Assembly: GCF_009192765.1 (NCBI RefSeq)
Contig: NZ_VOHQ01000005.1
Location: 1-64,000 of the forward strand
Direction: 5' to 3'
DNA length: 64,000 bases
Source of the DNA: Agriterribacter humi
GTDB lineage: Bacteria; Bacteroidota; Bacteroidia; Chitinophagales; Chitinophagaceae
In this document: positions 17,249 to 26,775 of the stretch, piece by piece
Position numbering within the stretch: the stretch's first letter is position 1
Layout of the letters: each line of letters begins with the position of its first letter
Notes under the pieces: generated by a model
Database searches by the model: none
What the model was told of the DNA's origin: nothing
The model's input: only the letters and a program-made list of their open reading frames with translations
Position numbers and translations under genes: made by a program

Positions 17249-18016
17249 ATGCTCAGCAAATCAAGGGTCAAATATATTCAAAGTTTATACCATAAAAAAT
17301 TAAGGGATGAAGAAGGATGTTTTGTAATTGAAGGCCCTAAAATTACGGAAGAATTCCTGTTGCATGCACCAGATAAAATACTTTCGCTATATACTGTTAA
17401 AAGTTGGCTAAATAATAACGAAGCACTTATAAAGCGGATGGATCCATCAGGTATTTTTCTTATAGAAGAAGCCGGCCTGGAAAAAATATCTTCACGCAAC
17501 ACGCCCAACCAGGTGCTCGCCATTGTGAAAAAAAAGGAAGAACAGCATGAGGCTACAGTTCCCCCCGGCATTTTTTTGATGCTTGATAGTATCCAGGACC
17601 CCGGTAATTTTGGTACTATCGTTCGCATAGCCGATTGGTTTGGTATTGGTACCATCATATGCAATAAAGCATGTGCAGATCTGTACAATCCTAAAGTTGT
17701 TCAGTCAACAATGGGCAGTTTGCTGAGCGTAAATGTTATATATACAGAACTTATTGACTGGTGCAAACAAAATACCGGCATTGCCATATATGCGGCCACA
17801 TTGCATGGAAAATCAATATATCAGTGTCCCCCTGTATTGAATGGAGCTCTTCTTATGGGCAATGAGTCGAAAGGTGTTCAACCGGAATTATTGCGCTTTT
17901 GCAAAGAACAGCTAACCATTCCGGGGGCAGGACGGGCAGAATCGCTCAATGCGGCAGTGGCTACGGGTATACTGCTATCACATCTTGTAAAAACAGGGGT
18001 GGGCTATCAGCCATGA
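17249..18016 (+). CDS. TrmH/SpoU family RNA 2'-O-methyltransferase
   Basis: The 255-residue protein has an N-terminal substrate-binding segment (MLSKSRVKYIQSLYHKKLRD) and a SPOUT domain. Motif 1 is LDSIQDPGNFGTIVRIADWF, motif 2 is LLMGNESKG and motif 3 is IPGAGRAESLNAAVATGILL. The Arg in motif 1 and the Asn/Ser in motif 3 are the known SAM- and catalysis-linked positions. The family methylates ribose in rRNA or tRNA; the exact nucleotide cannot be read from sequence. The last residues (VGYQP) and stop fall in a weak heptad pattern (GGCTATC, AGCCATG, AGCCAGG). Confidence 0.92.
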   Translation: MLSKSRVKYIQSLYHKKLRDEEGCFVIEGPKITEEFLLHAPDKILSLYTVKSWLNNNEALIKRMDPSGIFLIEEAGLEKISSRNTPNQVLAIVKKKEEQHEATVPPGIFLMLDSIQDPGNFGTIVRIADWFGIGTIICNKACADLYNPKVVQSTMGSLLSVNVIYTELIDWCKQNTGIAIYAATLHGKSIYQCPPVLNGALLMGNESKGVQPELLRFCKEQLTIPGAGRAESLNAAVATGILLSHLVKTGVGYQP

Positions 18017-18096
18017 GCCAGGTAACTTATACAGTGTATTTTATGAAAAAGGAAAGCGAAAAAAGACATCTTTGTAAAAATATCAACAAATAACCA

Positions 18097-19002
18097 ATGA
18101 CAATCCAATGGACGGGCGTATATCCTGCGCTCACTACAAAATTTACCTCCGGTGATGCATTAGATCTTCCGCTTTTTGAAAAGAACCTTGATGCGCAATT
18201 AAAAGCCGGCGTTAGCGGCATTATTTTAGGCGGTACCCTGGGCGAAGCCAGTGTGCTTACTGTGGATGAAAAGGAAAGACTGGTAAAATTTGCTGTTGAA
18301 AAAATCCAGGACCGCATACCTGTAATTTTAAATATTGCCGAAGGCTCAACACGTGAAGCGATACAGCAGGCGGCATTGGCCAAAGCATGGGGCGCCCACG
18401 GACTAATGCTATTGCCTCCTATGCGGTATAAAAGCGACTACAGGGAAACGGTTACTTACTTTACCACTGTTGCTAATTCCACAGATCTGCCGGTTATGTT
18501 GTATAATAATCCCATTGATTATAAAATTGAGATTACCCTGGATATGTTTGATGAACTGAGTGTTGTAAAAAACATTGAAGCCGTTAAGGAATCAACACGT
18601 GATACAACCAATGTAACGCGTATGATCAATCGCTTTGGCAAAAGGTTTAAAATACTTTGTGGTGTAGATACGCTTACTTTTGAAGAACTTGCCCTGGGCG
18701 CCGATGGATTGGTGGCGGGGCTGGTATGTGCTTTTCCTGCCGAAACCGTTGAGCTATATCGCCTGGTAAAAGAAGGGAGATGCGAAGAGGCGTTGGGTCT
18801 GTACCGATGGTTCATGCCATTGCTCGAATTGGATATTCATCCTAAATTAGTACAGTACATTAAACTGGCAGAAGCGCAAACGGGTATCGGCAGCGAGTAT
18901 GTGAGAGCGCCGCGCCTGGCGCTCATCGGTAAAGAAAGAGAACAGGTACTGAAAGTGATCAGTGGTGCTTTAGCCACACGTCCGGTTATCGATGGGGCCT
19001 GA
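18097..19002 (+). CDS. DHDPS-family lyase, probable pyrroline-4-hydroxy-2-carboxylate deaminase
   Basis: This 301-residue TIM-barrel protein has the GGTLGEAS phosphate-like motif, the catalytic Tyr in LYNNP (residue 136) and the Schiff-base Lys in EAVKEST (residue 164). DapA/NanA relatives use the same fold, but the next two genes encode alpha-ketoglutarate semialdehyde dehydrogenase and 4-hydroxyproline epimerase. I therefore infer the role of the deaminase that turns pyrroline-4-hydroxy-2-carboxylate into alpha-ketoglutarate semialdehyde. It is the first gene of the hydroxyproline cluster. True DapA function is less likely in this context. Confidence 0.8.
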   Translation: MTIQWTGVYPALTTKFTSGDALDLPLFEKNLDAQLKAGVSGIILGGTLGEASVLTVDEKERLVKFAVEKIQDRIPVILNIAEGSTREAIQQAALAKAWGAHGLMLLPPMRYKSDYRETVTYFTTVANSTDLPVMLYNNPIDYKIEITLDMFDELSVVKNIEAVKESTRDTTNVTRMINRFGKRFKILCGVDTLTFEELALGADGLVAGLVCAFPAETVELYRLVKEGRCEEALGLYRWFMPLLELDIHPKLVQYIKLAEAQTGIGSEYVRAPRLALIGKEREQVLKVISGALATRPVIDGA

Positions 19003-19039
19003 TCCCACAATCTCTTCTCACCGCTTTCACTTCGGTTCA

Positions 19040-19102
19040 ATATTCACCACTGACTACTCACTACTCACCATTTACCACTGACTATTCACTACCCGCCACT
19101 CA
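19040..19102. repeat. Nine-unit heptad tract
   Basis: Nine perfect 7-mers run without a break: ATATTCA, CCACTGA, CTACTCA, CTACTCA, CCATTTA, CCACTGA, CTATTCA, CTACCCG and CCACTCA. The consensus is CYAYTSA. It starts 37 nt after the deaminase stop and fills much of the gap to the aldehyde dehydrogenase gene. It is the longest tract in the window. Confidence 0.8.
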
Positions 19103-19140
19103 CTAAAATGCAGTATCTTGGCGCATCAAAAAAATAAGGA

Positions 19141-20610
19141 ATGAACGATATTGATATGGTAATGCAAAACGCGCAGGATGCGTTTAACAGTTATAAAACC
19201 CTAAGCCCTGCACAACGCGCCGTTTTTTTAAATGAAATAGCCGCAGCATTAGAAGCGGCAAGAACATCGTTGGTACCGGTAGCCCATGAAGAATCAAACC
19301 TTCCTCTCCCCCGCTTAAACGGAGAACTAAGCCGCACTACCAACCAGTTAAAAATGTTTGCCCGCCTTATTGAAGAAGGAAGTTGGGTAGAGGCCGCCAT
19401 TGATACCGCAGATAAGAACAGAACGCCTCCAAAACCCGACACCCGTAAAATGTTATTGCCTGTAGGACCGGTGGTGGTTTTTGGTGCAAGCAATTTTCCT
19501 TTTGCCTTTTCCACTGCGGGAGGCGACACAGCCAGTGCCCTGGCTTCGGGCTCTTCGGTGGTTATTAAAGGTCATTCGGCTCATGCCAAAACTTCTCAAT
19601 TGGTTTTTGAAGCCATACAAAAAGCAATTGCAAAAACAGGAGTACATGCTCATACAGTACAGCATGTATTAGGCTCCGGTAGCACAGCAGGTAAGGCCCT
19701 GGTGATACACCCCAATACAACTGGTGTGGGTTTTACAGGTTCCTTTAGCGGAGGTAAAGCGTTATGGGAATATGCCAATCAGCGGGAAACACCTATTCCT
19801 GTTTTCGCGGAAATGAGCAGTATCAACCCAGTAGTTTTCTTGCCCGATACGCTGGAGCAAAATACAGTTGCATTGGCCAAAAGCTACGCGGCATCCGTTA
19901 CGCTTGGCATGGGACAATTTTGCACCAATCCCGGGTTGCTGCTTGCTGTACAAAGTGAAGCTTTAGACAATTTTTTAAACCTGCTCGGCGCAGAGATCAC
20001 ACAGATCATTCCTCAAAAAATGCTGCATAGCGGCATTCATACATCTTATCATAAAGCATTGGACCGGGCATTATCGCAAAAAGGCATTGAAAAGATAGGG
20101 GAATCCGAACAACAAGCGGGGGACGGAGAGGCTTTTCCTACAGTAGCCAGAGTGAAGGGAAATATTTTTTTACAAAACCCGCATTTCCGGGAAGAGGTTT
20201 TTGGTCCTTACTCTTTAGCAGTTTGTTGCGATAGCAAAGAAGAATTAATAGCGGTATTGAAACAACTGAAGGGACAGTTAACCACTACCGTTATGGCTAC
20301 TGACGCTGATATTGCCGCTAACTACGATATTATTGATTTGCAAACAACGCTGGCGGGAAGGATCATTTTAAATGATGTGCCCACAGGCGTTGAAGTATGT
20401 GCCAGTATGGTACATGGCGGTCCCTATCCCGCTACTACAGATGCAAGATTTACATCGGTTGGCACTACTGCTATTAAACGGTGGGTTCGGCCGGTATGTT
20501 TCCAGGGCTTTAATGACCGTATGCTGCCCGATGCACTGAAGAACAGCAATCCGCAATATATATGGAGAATAGTGAACAATGAATGGACCAATGCAGCGAT
20601 CTCAAAATGA
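19141..20610 (+). CDS. Aldehyde dehydrogenase, probable alpha-ketoglutarate semialdehyde dehydrogenase
   Basis: The 489-residue enzyme has the ALDH fold with catalytic Cys 261 in GQFCTNPG and general-base Glu 224 in FAEMSSINP. The early GPVVVFGASNFPFAFS binds NADP. FAEMSSINP and GQFCTNPG are typical of the NADP-dependent KGSADH branch (2,5-dioxovalerate dehydrogenase), not of general ALDHs. It would oxidise alpha-ketoglutarate semialdehyde to alpha-ketoglutarate, the last step of hydroxyproline breakdown. Its stop codon overlaps the epimerase start (ATGA), so the two are translationally coupled. Confidence 0.88.
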   Translation: MNDIDMVMQNAQDAFNSYKTLSPAQRAVFLNEIAAALEAARTSLVPVAHEESNLPLPRLNGELSRTTNQLKMFARLIEEGSWVEAAIDTADKNRTPPKPDTRKMLLPVGPVVVFGASNFPFAFSTAGGDTASALASGSSVVIKGHSAHAKTSQLVFEAIQKAIAKTGVHAHTVQHVLGSGSTAGKALVIHPNTTGVGFTGSFSGGKALWEYANQRETPIPVFAEMSSINPVVFLPDTLEQNTVALAKSYAASVTLGMGQFCTNPGLLLAVQSEALDNFLNLLGAEITQIIPQKMLHSGIHTSYHKALDRALSQKGIEKIGESEQQAGDGEAFPTVARVKGNIFLQNPHFREEVFGPYSLAVCCDSKEELIAVLKQLKGQLTTTVMATDADIAANYDIIDLQTTLAGRIILNDVPTGVEVCASMVHGGPYPATTDARFTSVGTTAIKRWVRPVCFQGFNDRMLPDALKNSNPQYIWRIVNNEWTNAAISK

Positions 20611-21608
20611 AAAAAACGTTTTTTTGTATAGATGCGCACACTTGTGGCAATCCTGTTCGCCTCGTAGCAGGCGGCGGTCCCATACTGCATGGGAAAAATA
20701 TGAGTGAAAAAAGGCAGCACTTTTTGAAGGATTATGACTGGATAAGAAAAGGATTGATGTTTGAGCCCCGTGGTCACGATATGATGAGCGGCAGCATTTT
20801 ATATCCGCCACATGATCCTGCAAATGATGTAGCCGTATTGTTTATAGAAACCAGCGGCTGCCTGCCCATGTGCGGTCACGGCACTATCGGTACCGTAACC
20901 ATTGCACTGGAGGAAGGATTAATTGTACCGCAAATACCCGGCGTTATACGCATGGAAACTCCTGCCGGACTGGTACGGATCAGTTACAAACAGGAAGGCA
21001 AAAAAATTAAATCTGTAAAGCTTACCAATGTGCCCGCTTTTTTGGCCGCGGAAGGATTAACTGCTGATTGTCCCGAATTAGGAGAACTTGTGATTGATAT
21101 TGCCTACGGCGGTAATTTTTATGCTATAATAGATGTACAGCCTCATTTTAAAGGACTGGAACATTATACCGCCGATAAACTGATTGCGTGGGCAAGGGGA
21201 ATGCGTAAACGCATCAACGAAAAATATGAATTTGTTCATCCGGAGGATCCTACCATAAAAGGGTGCTCACATATTTTATGGACAGGCGCCGTTTTGGATA
21301 AAAATGCTACAGCACGCAATGCCGTTTTTTACGGCGATAAAGCCATTGACCGCAGCCCCTGCGGAACTGGCACCTCTGCCCGCATGGCGCAATGGTACGC
21401 CAAAGGAAAGCTCAAAAAGGGAGATATTTTCATTCATGAGAGCATCATCGGTTCAACATTTACGGGAACCATTGAGGAAGAACTGGATATACACGGAAAA
21501 CCTGCCATTCGCCCCGGCATTGAAGGCTGGGCAAGAATTTACGGCTACAATACCATCACGATTGATCCAGAAGATGATCCTTACGCCTATGGCTTCCAGG
21601 TGATATGA
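20607..21608 (+). CDS. 4-hydroxyproline epimerase
   Basis: The 333-residue member of the proline racemase family begins MKKTFFCIDAHTCGNPVRLV. It has both catalytic cysteines: Cys 89 in CLPMCGHGTIG and Cys 252 in DRSPCGTGTSARM. Presence of both argues for an epimerase; trans-3-hydroxyproline dehydratases replace the second Cys by Thr. It interconverts trans-4-hydroxy-L-proline and cis-4-hydroxy-D-proline. An in-frame ATG 24 nt upstream is less likely, because the start at 20607 overlaps the previous stop by four bases, a common coupling form. Confidence 0.92.
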   Translation: MKKTFFCIDAHTCGNPVRLVAGGGPILHGKNMSEKRQHFLKDYDWIRKGLMFEPRGHDMMSGSILYPPHDPANDVAVLFIETSGCLPMCGHGTIGTVTIALEEGLIVPQIPGVIRMETPAGLVRISYKQEGKKIKSVKLTNVPAFLAAEGLTADCPELGELVIDIAYGGNFYAIIDVQPHFKGLEHYTADKLIAWARGMRKRINEKYEFVHPEDPTIKGCSHILWTGAVLDKNATARNAVFYGDKAIDRSPCGTGTSARMAQWYAKGKLKKGDIFIHESIIGSTFTGTIEEELDIHGKPAIRPGIEGWARIYGYNTITIDPEDDPYAYGFQVI

Positions 21609-21643
21609 AGTAGTAAGTAGCAAGTGGTAAGTCATAAGTGCTG
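21609..21643. repeat. Heptad tract directly after the epimerase stop
   Basis: AGTAGTA, AGTAGCA, AGTGGTA, AGTCATA and AGTGCTG run from the base following the stop codon. The consensus AGTNGTA equals that of the truB tract 7 kb away. Confidence 0.75.
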
Positions 21644-21658
21644 CTCCTGAATCTGTCT

Positions 21659-21666
21659 TATCTTTG
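21659..21666 (+). promoter_or_regulatory. -7 box for pruA
   Basis: TATCTTTG matches TAnnTTTG and lies 35 nt upstream of the ATG, so pruA probably has its own promoter inside the hydroxyproline/proline cluster. Confidence 0.4.
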
Positions 21667-21701
21667 CGTCTTAATCTATTCGTTACATCAATCTTACAGT
21701 T

Positions 21702-23333
21702 ATGAGTTTAGGTTATTTCAGCTATCCTTTACCGGCTAACGAGCCTGTACTAAACTATGCAGCAGGCAGCAATGAAAAAAACATTTTAAAAAAAACATTG
21801 TCGGAACTTAAAAAAGAAACGGCGGATATCCCCATGTATATCGGCAGTAAGGAAGTGAGAACAGGAAAGAAGACAGCCATTCATCCGCCACATGAGATCA
21901 ACCACGTATTGGGATATTTTCATGAAGGCAATGAAAAACACGTGCAGCAGGCTATTGATGCAGCGCTGGCGGCTAAAGCATCATGGACTGGCATGAGTTG
22001 GGAAAACAGGGCGCATATTTTTCTGAAAGCCGCCGACCTTATCGCTACAAAGTACCGTTCGTACATGAATGGCACTACCATGCTGGGCCAAAGCAAAAAT
22101 GCCTACCAGGCAGAAATTGATTCTGCCTGCGAGCTCATTGATTTTTTACGGTTCAATGTACATTACCTGAGCGAAATATATAAACAGCAACCCGTAAGTT
22201 CAGCAGGTATTCATAACCGTATGGAATGGCGGCCGCTGGAAGGTTTTGTGCTGGCTATTACGCCTTTTAATTTTACGGCCATTGGTGGCAACCTGCCCAC
22301 ATCGGCCGCTATGTGCGGCAATGTGGTGGTATGGAAACCCGCCAACACACAGGTTTTTGCCGCTCAGATGTTCATGCGCATTTTAAAAGAAGCAGGTTTA
22401 CCTGATGGTGTGATCAATTTGATTTACGTAGACGGACCAACGCTGGGAAAGATTTGTTTTGCACACCGCGATTTCGCCGGCGTGCATTTTACAGGATCTA
22501 CGGGTGTATTTAATTCCATGTGGAAAAGCATAGGTGAAAATATTGCTTCTTATAAAAGTTACCCCCGCATTGTGGGCGAAACGGGTGGTAAGGATTTTGT
22601 TATCGCTCATAAAAGTGCTGATGCTGCCGTGGTTGCTACCGCTTTGTTGCGCGGGGCATTCGAATTCCAGGGACAAAAATGCTCTGCTGCTTCAAGAGCA
22701 TATATCCCCAATAATATTGCTGAAGAAGTAAAAAAGAAACTGGTGGATGGCGTAAAAAGTTTTAAGATGGGAACAGTGGAAGATTTTTCCAATTTCATTA
22801 ATGCGGTTATTGATGAAAAAGCTTTCGATAAAATAAAAACGTATATAGATAACGTAAAAAAAGACAGGAAAGCGGAAGTGCTGGTGGGTGGTAAGTGCAA
22901 TAAGAGCAAAGGTTATTTTATTCAGCCTACGGTAATAGAAGCAAAGAATCCGAAGTATATTACCATGTGTGAAGAAATTTTTGGACCTGTATTGACTATA
23001 TATGTATACAATGCCAATAAGTTCGAGGAAACGCTGCAATTGGTAGATGAAACTTCGCCTTATGCATTAACGGGTTCGGTGATTGCGAAGGACCGGGCCG
23101 CAGTAGAGCTGGCTACGAATAAGCTGCGCCATGCGGCCGGTAATTTTTATATTAATGATAAGCCCACCGGCGCAGTGGTAGGCCAGCAGCCTTTTGGCGG
23201 TGCAAGAGCGAGTGGTACCAACGATAAAGCCGGCAGTATGCTGAACCTGTATCGCTGGCTGAGCGCCAGAACCATTAAAGAAACTTTTAATCCGCCCGTA
23301 GATTATGCCTACTCTTTTTTAGGTGAAAAATAA
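21702..23333 (+). CDS. pruA: L-glutamate gamma-semialdehyde dehydrogenase
   Basis: The 543-residue ALDH oxidises glutamate semialdehyde, in equilibrium with pyrroline-5-carboxylate, to glutamate in proline catabolism. Catalytic Cys 327 lies in FQGQKCSAASRAY and Glu 293 in VGETGGKDF. The N-terminal block LNYAAGSNEKNILKKTL and the C-terminal RWLSARTIKE are typical of the single-domain P5C dehydrogenase type 1 family. Length is normal. It follows the hydroxyproline genes on the same strand, so amino-acid breakdown products of collagen-like peptides could be handled together. No proline dehydrogenase is in the window. Confidence 0.95.
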   Translation: MSLGYFSYPLPANEPVLNYAAGSNEKNILKKTLSELKKETADIPMYIGSKEVRTGKKTAIHPPHEINHVLGYFHEGNEKHVQQAIDAALAAKASWTGMSWENRAHIFLKAADLIATKYRSYMNGTTMLGQSKNAYQAEIDSACELIDFLRFNVHYLSEIYKQQPVSSAGIHNRMEWRPLEGFVLAITPFNFTAIGGNLPTSAAMCGNVVVWKPANTQVFAAQMFMRILKEAGLPDGVINLIYVDGPTLGKICFAHRDFAGVHFTGSTGVFNSMWKSIGENIASYKSYPRIVGETGGKDFVIAHKSADAAVVATALLRGAFEFQGQKCSAASRAYIPNNIAEEVKKKLVDGVKSFKMGTVEDFSNFINAVIDEKAFDKIKTYIDNVKKDRKAEVLVGGKCNKSKGYFIQPTVIEAKNPKYITMCEEIFGPVLTIYVYNANKFEETLQLVDETSPYALTGSVIAKDRAAVELATNKLRHAAGNFYINDKPTGAVVGQQPFGGARASGTNDKAGSMLNLYRWLSARTIKETFNPPVDYAYSFLGEK

Positions 23334-23363
23334 GTTACATTCGCTGTCAAAAATATTCATGCA

Positions 23364-23873
23364 TTGAAAACCATTCTCGATCCTTACCAGTTAAACCTCA
23401 CCATACAGCGCCTGGCGTATGAGATCATTGAACGCCATAGCGATCTGGATAATACCGTATTGATCGGCATTCAGCCCAGAGGTGTTTTTTTGAGTGACAG
23501 GATAGCAGCTCATATACGCCACCTGGTTCCTTCTGTTTCTATAGATTATGGCAAACTGGATATTACGTTTTACCGTGATGATGTACGCAGTGAACTGCAC
23601 GAAGCCAATAAAACGGATATACCATTTTCAATTGAAGACAGAAAAGTAGTGCTGATTGATGATGTGCTGCATAAAGGCAGAACCATTCGCGCAGCTCTGG
23701 ATGCGCTGCTTGCTTTTGGCCGCCCCGATAAAGTGGAACTGTGTGTATTGATTGACCGCCGCTTCAGCCGCGAACTGCCCATACAACCCGATTATTGCGG
23801 CAAAGCAATAGACTCCATCATTTCTCAAAAAGTAAGGGTGGAATGGGATAAGGAAGAAGTGGTATTATACTGA
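23364..23873 (+). CDS. pyrR: PyrR-type phosphoribosyltransferase
   Basis: The 169-residue protein matches PyrR, a pyrimidine regulator and uracil phosphoribosyltransferase. It has the PRPP loop VVLIDDVLHKGRTIRAAL around residue 95, the early GIQPRGVFLSDRIA block and the hood-like DIPFSIEDRK region. The start is TTG at 23364; no in-frame ATG is available. It stands 30 nt after pruA, away from pyrimidine genes. In Bacillus PyrR binds mRNA leaders, but in this phylum RNA binding is unproven. Confidence 0.88.
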   Translation: MKTILDPYQLNLTIQRLAYEIIERHSDLDNTVLIGIQPRGVFLSDRIAAHIRHLVPSVSIDYGKLDITFYRDDVRSELHEANKTDIPFSIEDRKVVLIDDVLHKGRTIRAALDALLAFGRPDKVELCVLIDRRFSRELPIQPDYCGKAIDSIISQKVRVEWDKEEVVLY

Positions 23874-23912
23874 GGTAAGTTGCAAACCGCTTATTTTCAT
23901 TGACTACTGAAT

Positions 23913-24860
23913 ATGATACAACTCATCAAACGCACGAAACTGGTATATGCCATATACAACTTCTTTCATAAAAATCAATTGGCACATAATGTACCATTGT
24001 ATAAAAAATTAGGATTACAGAAAAAATATTATTCTTCCCTGTCAAGCAAAGACTTTGCGGGTTTGCCGAAAAATTTATCTGAAAGCCTTGCAATAGATAA
24101 ACAAAAGCTTGCGGCATGTGCACTTTTCAGCAGCATAAGTGATCGCGCCAAAGAATATATTCTTTCCTTTAATGACAAAGGGTTTGCCATCATTGATAAT
24201 TATCTCTCTGTTCAGCAGGCTGAGGCTATTAATGCTGAAATCAGTGGATTGCTGGAACAGGGAAAGCTAAAGTTAAATGAACGCAATAAAATCATGTTTG
24301 CTATTCATGCTTCCAGCCTGATATGGAATACCGGCAACAATGAGGATCTTAAAGAAGTGCTTTCTGTTTTGCTTGGAGGCAAAGCCATACTTTTTCAAAG
24401 CATTAATTTTTTAAAAGGCAGCGAACAGGCAACACATTCCGACAGTATCCATATGACTACTTTTCCATTAGGAGGACTGTTGGGTGTTTGGATTGCACTG
24501 GAGGATATTACGAATGAAAACGGGCCATTACATTATTATCCCGGCAGCCATAAGTTACCCTATTATTTGAATGGCGATTATGGCAATGAAGGAAATGCAT
24601 TCTTCCTGGGAAAGAAATCCTATGCTGATTATGAGGATATGATAGCGGAAAGAATCAAAGCGCAAAAACTGGAGAAAGTAAAGTTCTTCGCGAAAAAAGG
24701 CGATCTGATCATATGGCATGCCAACCTCTTTCATGGCGGGGATCCTCATCTTAATAAAGTGAAAACCAGGAAGAGTATGGTATTTCATTATTTTAGTGAA
24801 AATGCGATCTGCTATCACGAAATAACCCAAAGGCCGGCACTGATAAGGCAATACCGTTAA
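23913..24860 (+). CDS. Phytanoyl-CoA dioxygenase family protein
   Basis: The 315-residue protein has the Fe(II)/2-oxoglutarate site of PhyH enzymes: His 175 and Asp 177 in THSDSIHM, distal His 274 in NLFHGGDPH, and Arg 286 in KTRKSM, which binds 2-oxoglutarate. The block IALEDITNENGPLHYYPGSHKLPY is the typical double-stranded helix signature. It lies 39 nt after pyrR but shows no functional link. The substrate is unknown; hydroxylation of a small molecule is the best guess. Confidence 0.88.
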   Translation: MIQLIKRTKLVYAIYNFFHKNQLAHNVPLYKKLGLQKKYYSSLSSKDFAGLPKNLSESLAIDKQKLAACALFSSISDRAKEYILSFNDKGFAIIDNYLSVQQAEAINAEISGLLEQGKLKLNERNKIMFAIHASSLIWNTGNNEDLKEVLSVLLGGKAILFQSINFLKGSEQATHSDSIHMTTFPLGGLLGVWIALEDITNENGPLHYYPGSHKLPYYLNGDYGNEGNAFFLGKKSYADYEDMIAERIKAQKLEKVKFFAKKGDLIIWHANLFHGGDPHLNKVKTRKSMVFHYFSENAICYHEITQRPALIRQYR

Positions 24861-24960
24861 ACCATACACGACATTTGAATACTGAACCACACCCCGCGTA
24901 TTGCTCATTCATATCTGCCATTTTATCTTAGTTTTGATGTAAGCCGGATATAATTTTCCC

Positions 24961-26124
24961 ATGGATAAATTGCCAAATATATTTTATCTTCTATTTACCG
25001 TTATAGTCATAGTGAGCTGCAAACAGGCTGCCCAAAAATCTGTTATTGACAATATAAAAAAACAGGTAGCGCTTCAACTCAACCCCCGTGAAAATAATCC
25101 CCGCAATAGCGAAGGAGATTTCATCACTTTAAAGGATGGGCGTATTCTGTTTATTTACAGCCACTATACCGGTATATCTGCCAGCGACCATGCCCCGGCT
25201 CACCTGGCAGGAAGATTCTCTGATGATGGAGGAAAAACCTGGACGCAGGAAGACAAACTCATTATTGCCAATGAAGGAGACATGAATGTGATGTCGGTTT
25301 CCCTGCTGCGGCTGCAAAACGGCAACATCGCCTTGTTCTACCTGCGTAAAAACTCGGAGCAGGATTGCATTCCCCTGGTGCGCATTTCAACGGATGAAGC
25401 CCGAACATGGAGTTATCCCGTTGCGTGTATCACAGATAAAAAAGGGTATTTTGTTTTAAACAATAACCGCGTAATCCAACTGCAAAGCGGAAGGTTGCTG
25501 ATGGCAGTGGCTTTACATGCGGTACCTGGCGGCAAATGGCAAAACAAAGCCACATTGTATAGTTATTATTCGGATGACAATGGTATGAACTGGAAACATA
25601 GTAAACAGGTACCCAACAGCACCGCGATCATTACCCAGGAACCCGGGGTGGTTGAGCTTAAAGATGGCTCTCTAATGATGTTCATCAGGGCCAGTGGTGG
25701 TTTGCAGCAATTATCCCGCTCAAAAGACAGGGGCGAAACCTGGGGACATATTGAACCGGCTAATATTAAATCTCCGTTATCACCCGCTTCCATTGAAAGG
25801 ATTCCCGCAAGCGGGAATTTGCTTTTGGTATGGAACAATAATGATGGTAGTGATCCTTCGATCAAAAATAAACGTACACCGCTGACTATAGCGATTTCGA
25901 AGGATGAAGGAAAAACCTGGCAAAATATTAAAACAATCGAGGGCGACCCCGATGGCTGGTACTGTTATACCGCCATTCATTTTTATAAAAAGCATATTTT
26001 ATTGGCTTATTGTGCCGGCAGTCAGTCTAAAAAAACGCATTTATCGGTAACCCGTATTAGTCGTATCAGCCTGCACAATCTTTACAGCAACCACAGGAAT
26101 AGTATTGACCCGCGCAACCATTAG
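24961..26124 (+). CDS. Sialidase-like lipoprotein with Asp boxes
   Basis: The 387-residue protein has a lipoprotein signal (IVIVSC, Cys 20) and a six-bladed propeller pattern with Asp-box repeats: SDDGGKTW, STDEARTW, SKDRGETW and SKDEGKTW. It opens with PRENNPRNSEGDFI, and an Arg/Glu-rich core follows. These features fit exo-alpha-sialidase/BNR proteins, but the canonical FRIP start is altered, so the true glycan target is uncertain. As a lipoprotein it likely sits in the outer membrane or on the surface. It may act with the O-acetylesterase at 5882, though they are not clustered. Confidence 0.8.
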   Translation: MDKLPNIFYLLFTVIVIVSCKQAAQKSVIDNIKKQVALQLNPRENNPRNSEGDFITLKDGRILFIYSHYTGISASDHAPAHLAGRFSDDGGKTWTQEDKLIIANEGDMNVMSVSLLRLQNGNIALFYLRKNSEQDCIPLVRISTDEARTWSYPVACITDKKGYFVLNNNRVIQLQSGRLLMAVALHAVPGGKWQNKATLYSYYSDDNGMNWKHSKQVPNSTAIITQEPGVVELKDGSLMMFIRASGGLQQLSRSKDRGETWGHIEPANIKSPLSPASIERIPASGNLLLVWNNNDGSDPSIKNKRTPLTIAISKDEGKTWQNIKTIEGDPDGWYCYTAIHFYKKHILLAYCAGSQSKKTHLSVTRISRISLHNLYSNHRNSIDPRNH

Positions 26125-26266
26125 AGGCAATTCATCGTATACTCAAAACTAACCGCCGGAAACTTGCATCCGGCAGGATTTTATTGTAATTTAACCCATC
26201 CCTGCATTATTCCTTTTCTATGAATGGTTTCTGAGTTCTATTTATTAACAATTAAAAGATTACATC

Positions 26267-26764
26267 ATGAAAAAGAACATGTTTTGTTACATGCTTATGC
26301 TTGTAAGCATAACGCTTTTTTCCTGCACAAAAAGAAATGTAATGCACGATGATGTTGCTGCAAATGCTATGCATATGTCCGACAAGGAAGCCAATGGCGG
26401 CGGGCCTTATGTACTCAACATGGTGATCCAACTCAGCGGGAATAATGAAGTGCCTGCTGTTTCCACCACAACAAAAGGCGTTGCACATTTACGGGTAAGC
26501 GCCAGTAAAAAATTGTATTCCAAAGTAATTGTTCAGCGTTTGGAAAGCGGCGATGCTCTACGATTTGCCCATGTACATTCCGGCGCCACCGGTGTAAATG
26601 GCCCCGTTAGGATTTTCTTATGCCATACCGCTGCTGATTTCGGGCAAAACATAGTAACAGAACTTACCGATGAACAATATAATTTTCTTTTAAATGAGCC
26701 AGCATATGTAAATGCACATTCCAATTTTAATCCTGCCGGTATTATAAGAGGACAGGTTCGTTAA
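26267..26764 (+). CDS. CHRD domain lipoprotein
   Basis: The 165-residue protein has a lipoprotein signal (SITLFSC, Cys 20). A single CHRD domain runs from about residue 60 to the end: LSGNNEVPAV, then FAHVHSGATGVNGPVRIFL and a final NPAGIIRGQVR. CHRD modules occur in chordin and in many secreted bacterial proteins, with no known activity. The gene stands alone and is followed 11 nt later by a strong hairpin terminator. Confidence 0.9.
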   Translation: MKKNMFCYMLMLVSITLFSCTKRNVMHDDVAANAMHMSDKEANGGGPYVLNMVIQLSGNNEVPAVSTTTKGVAHLRVSASKKLYSKVIVQRLESGDALRFAHVHSGATGVNGPVRIFLCHTAADFGQNIVTELTDEQYNFLLNEPAYVNAHSNFNPAGIIRGQVR

Positions 26765-26775
26765 TATGACACATA

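Noticed and set aside
18097..19002. Assignment of the DHDPS-family gene as dapA
   Set aside because: Neighbours form the hydroxyproline route and no lysine-pathway genes are close; only biochemical assay would be final.
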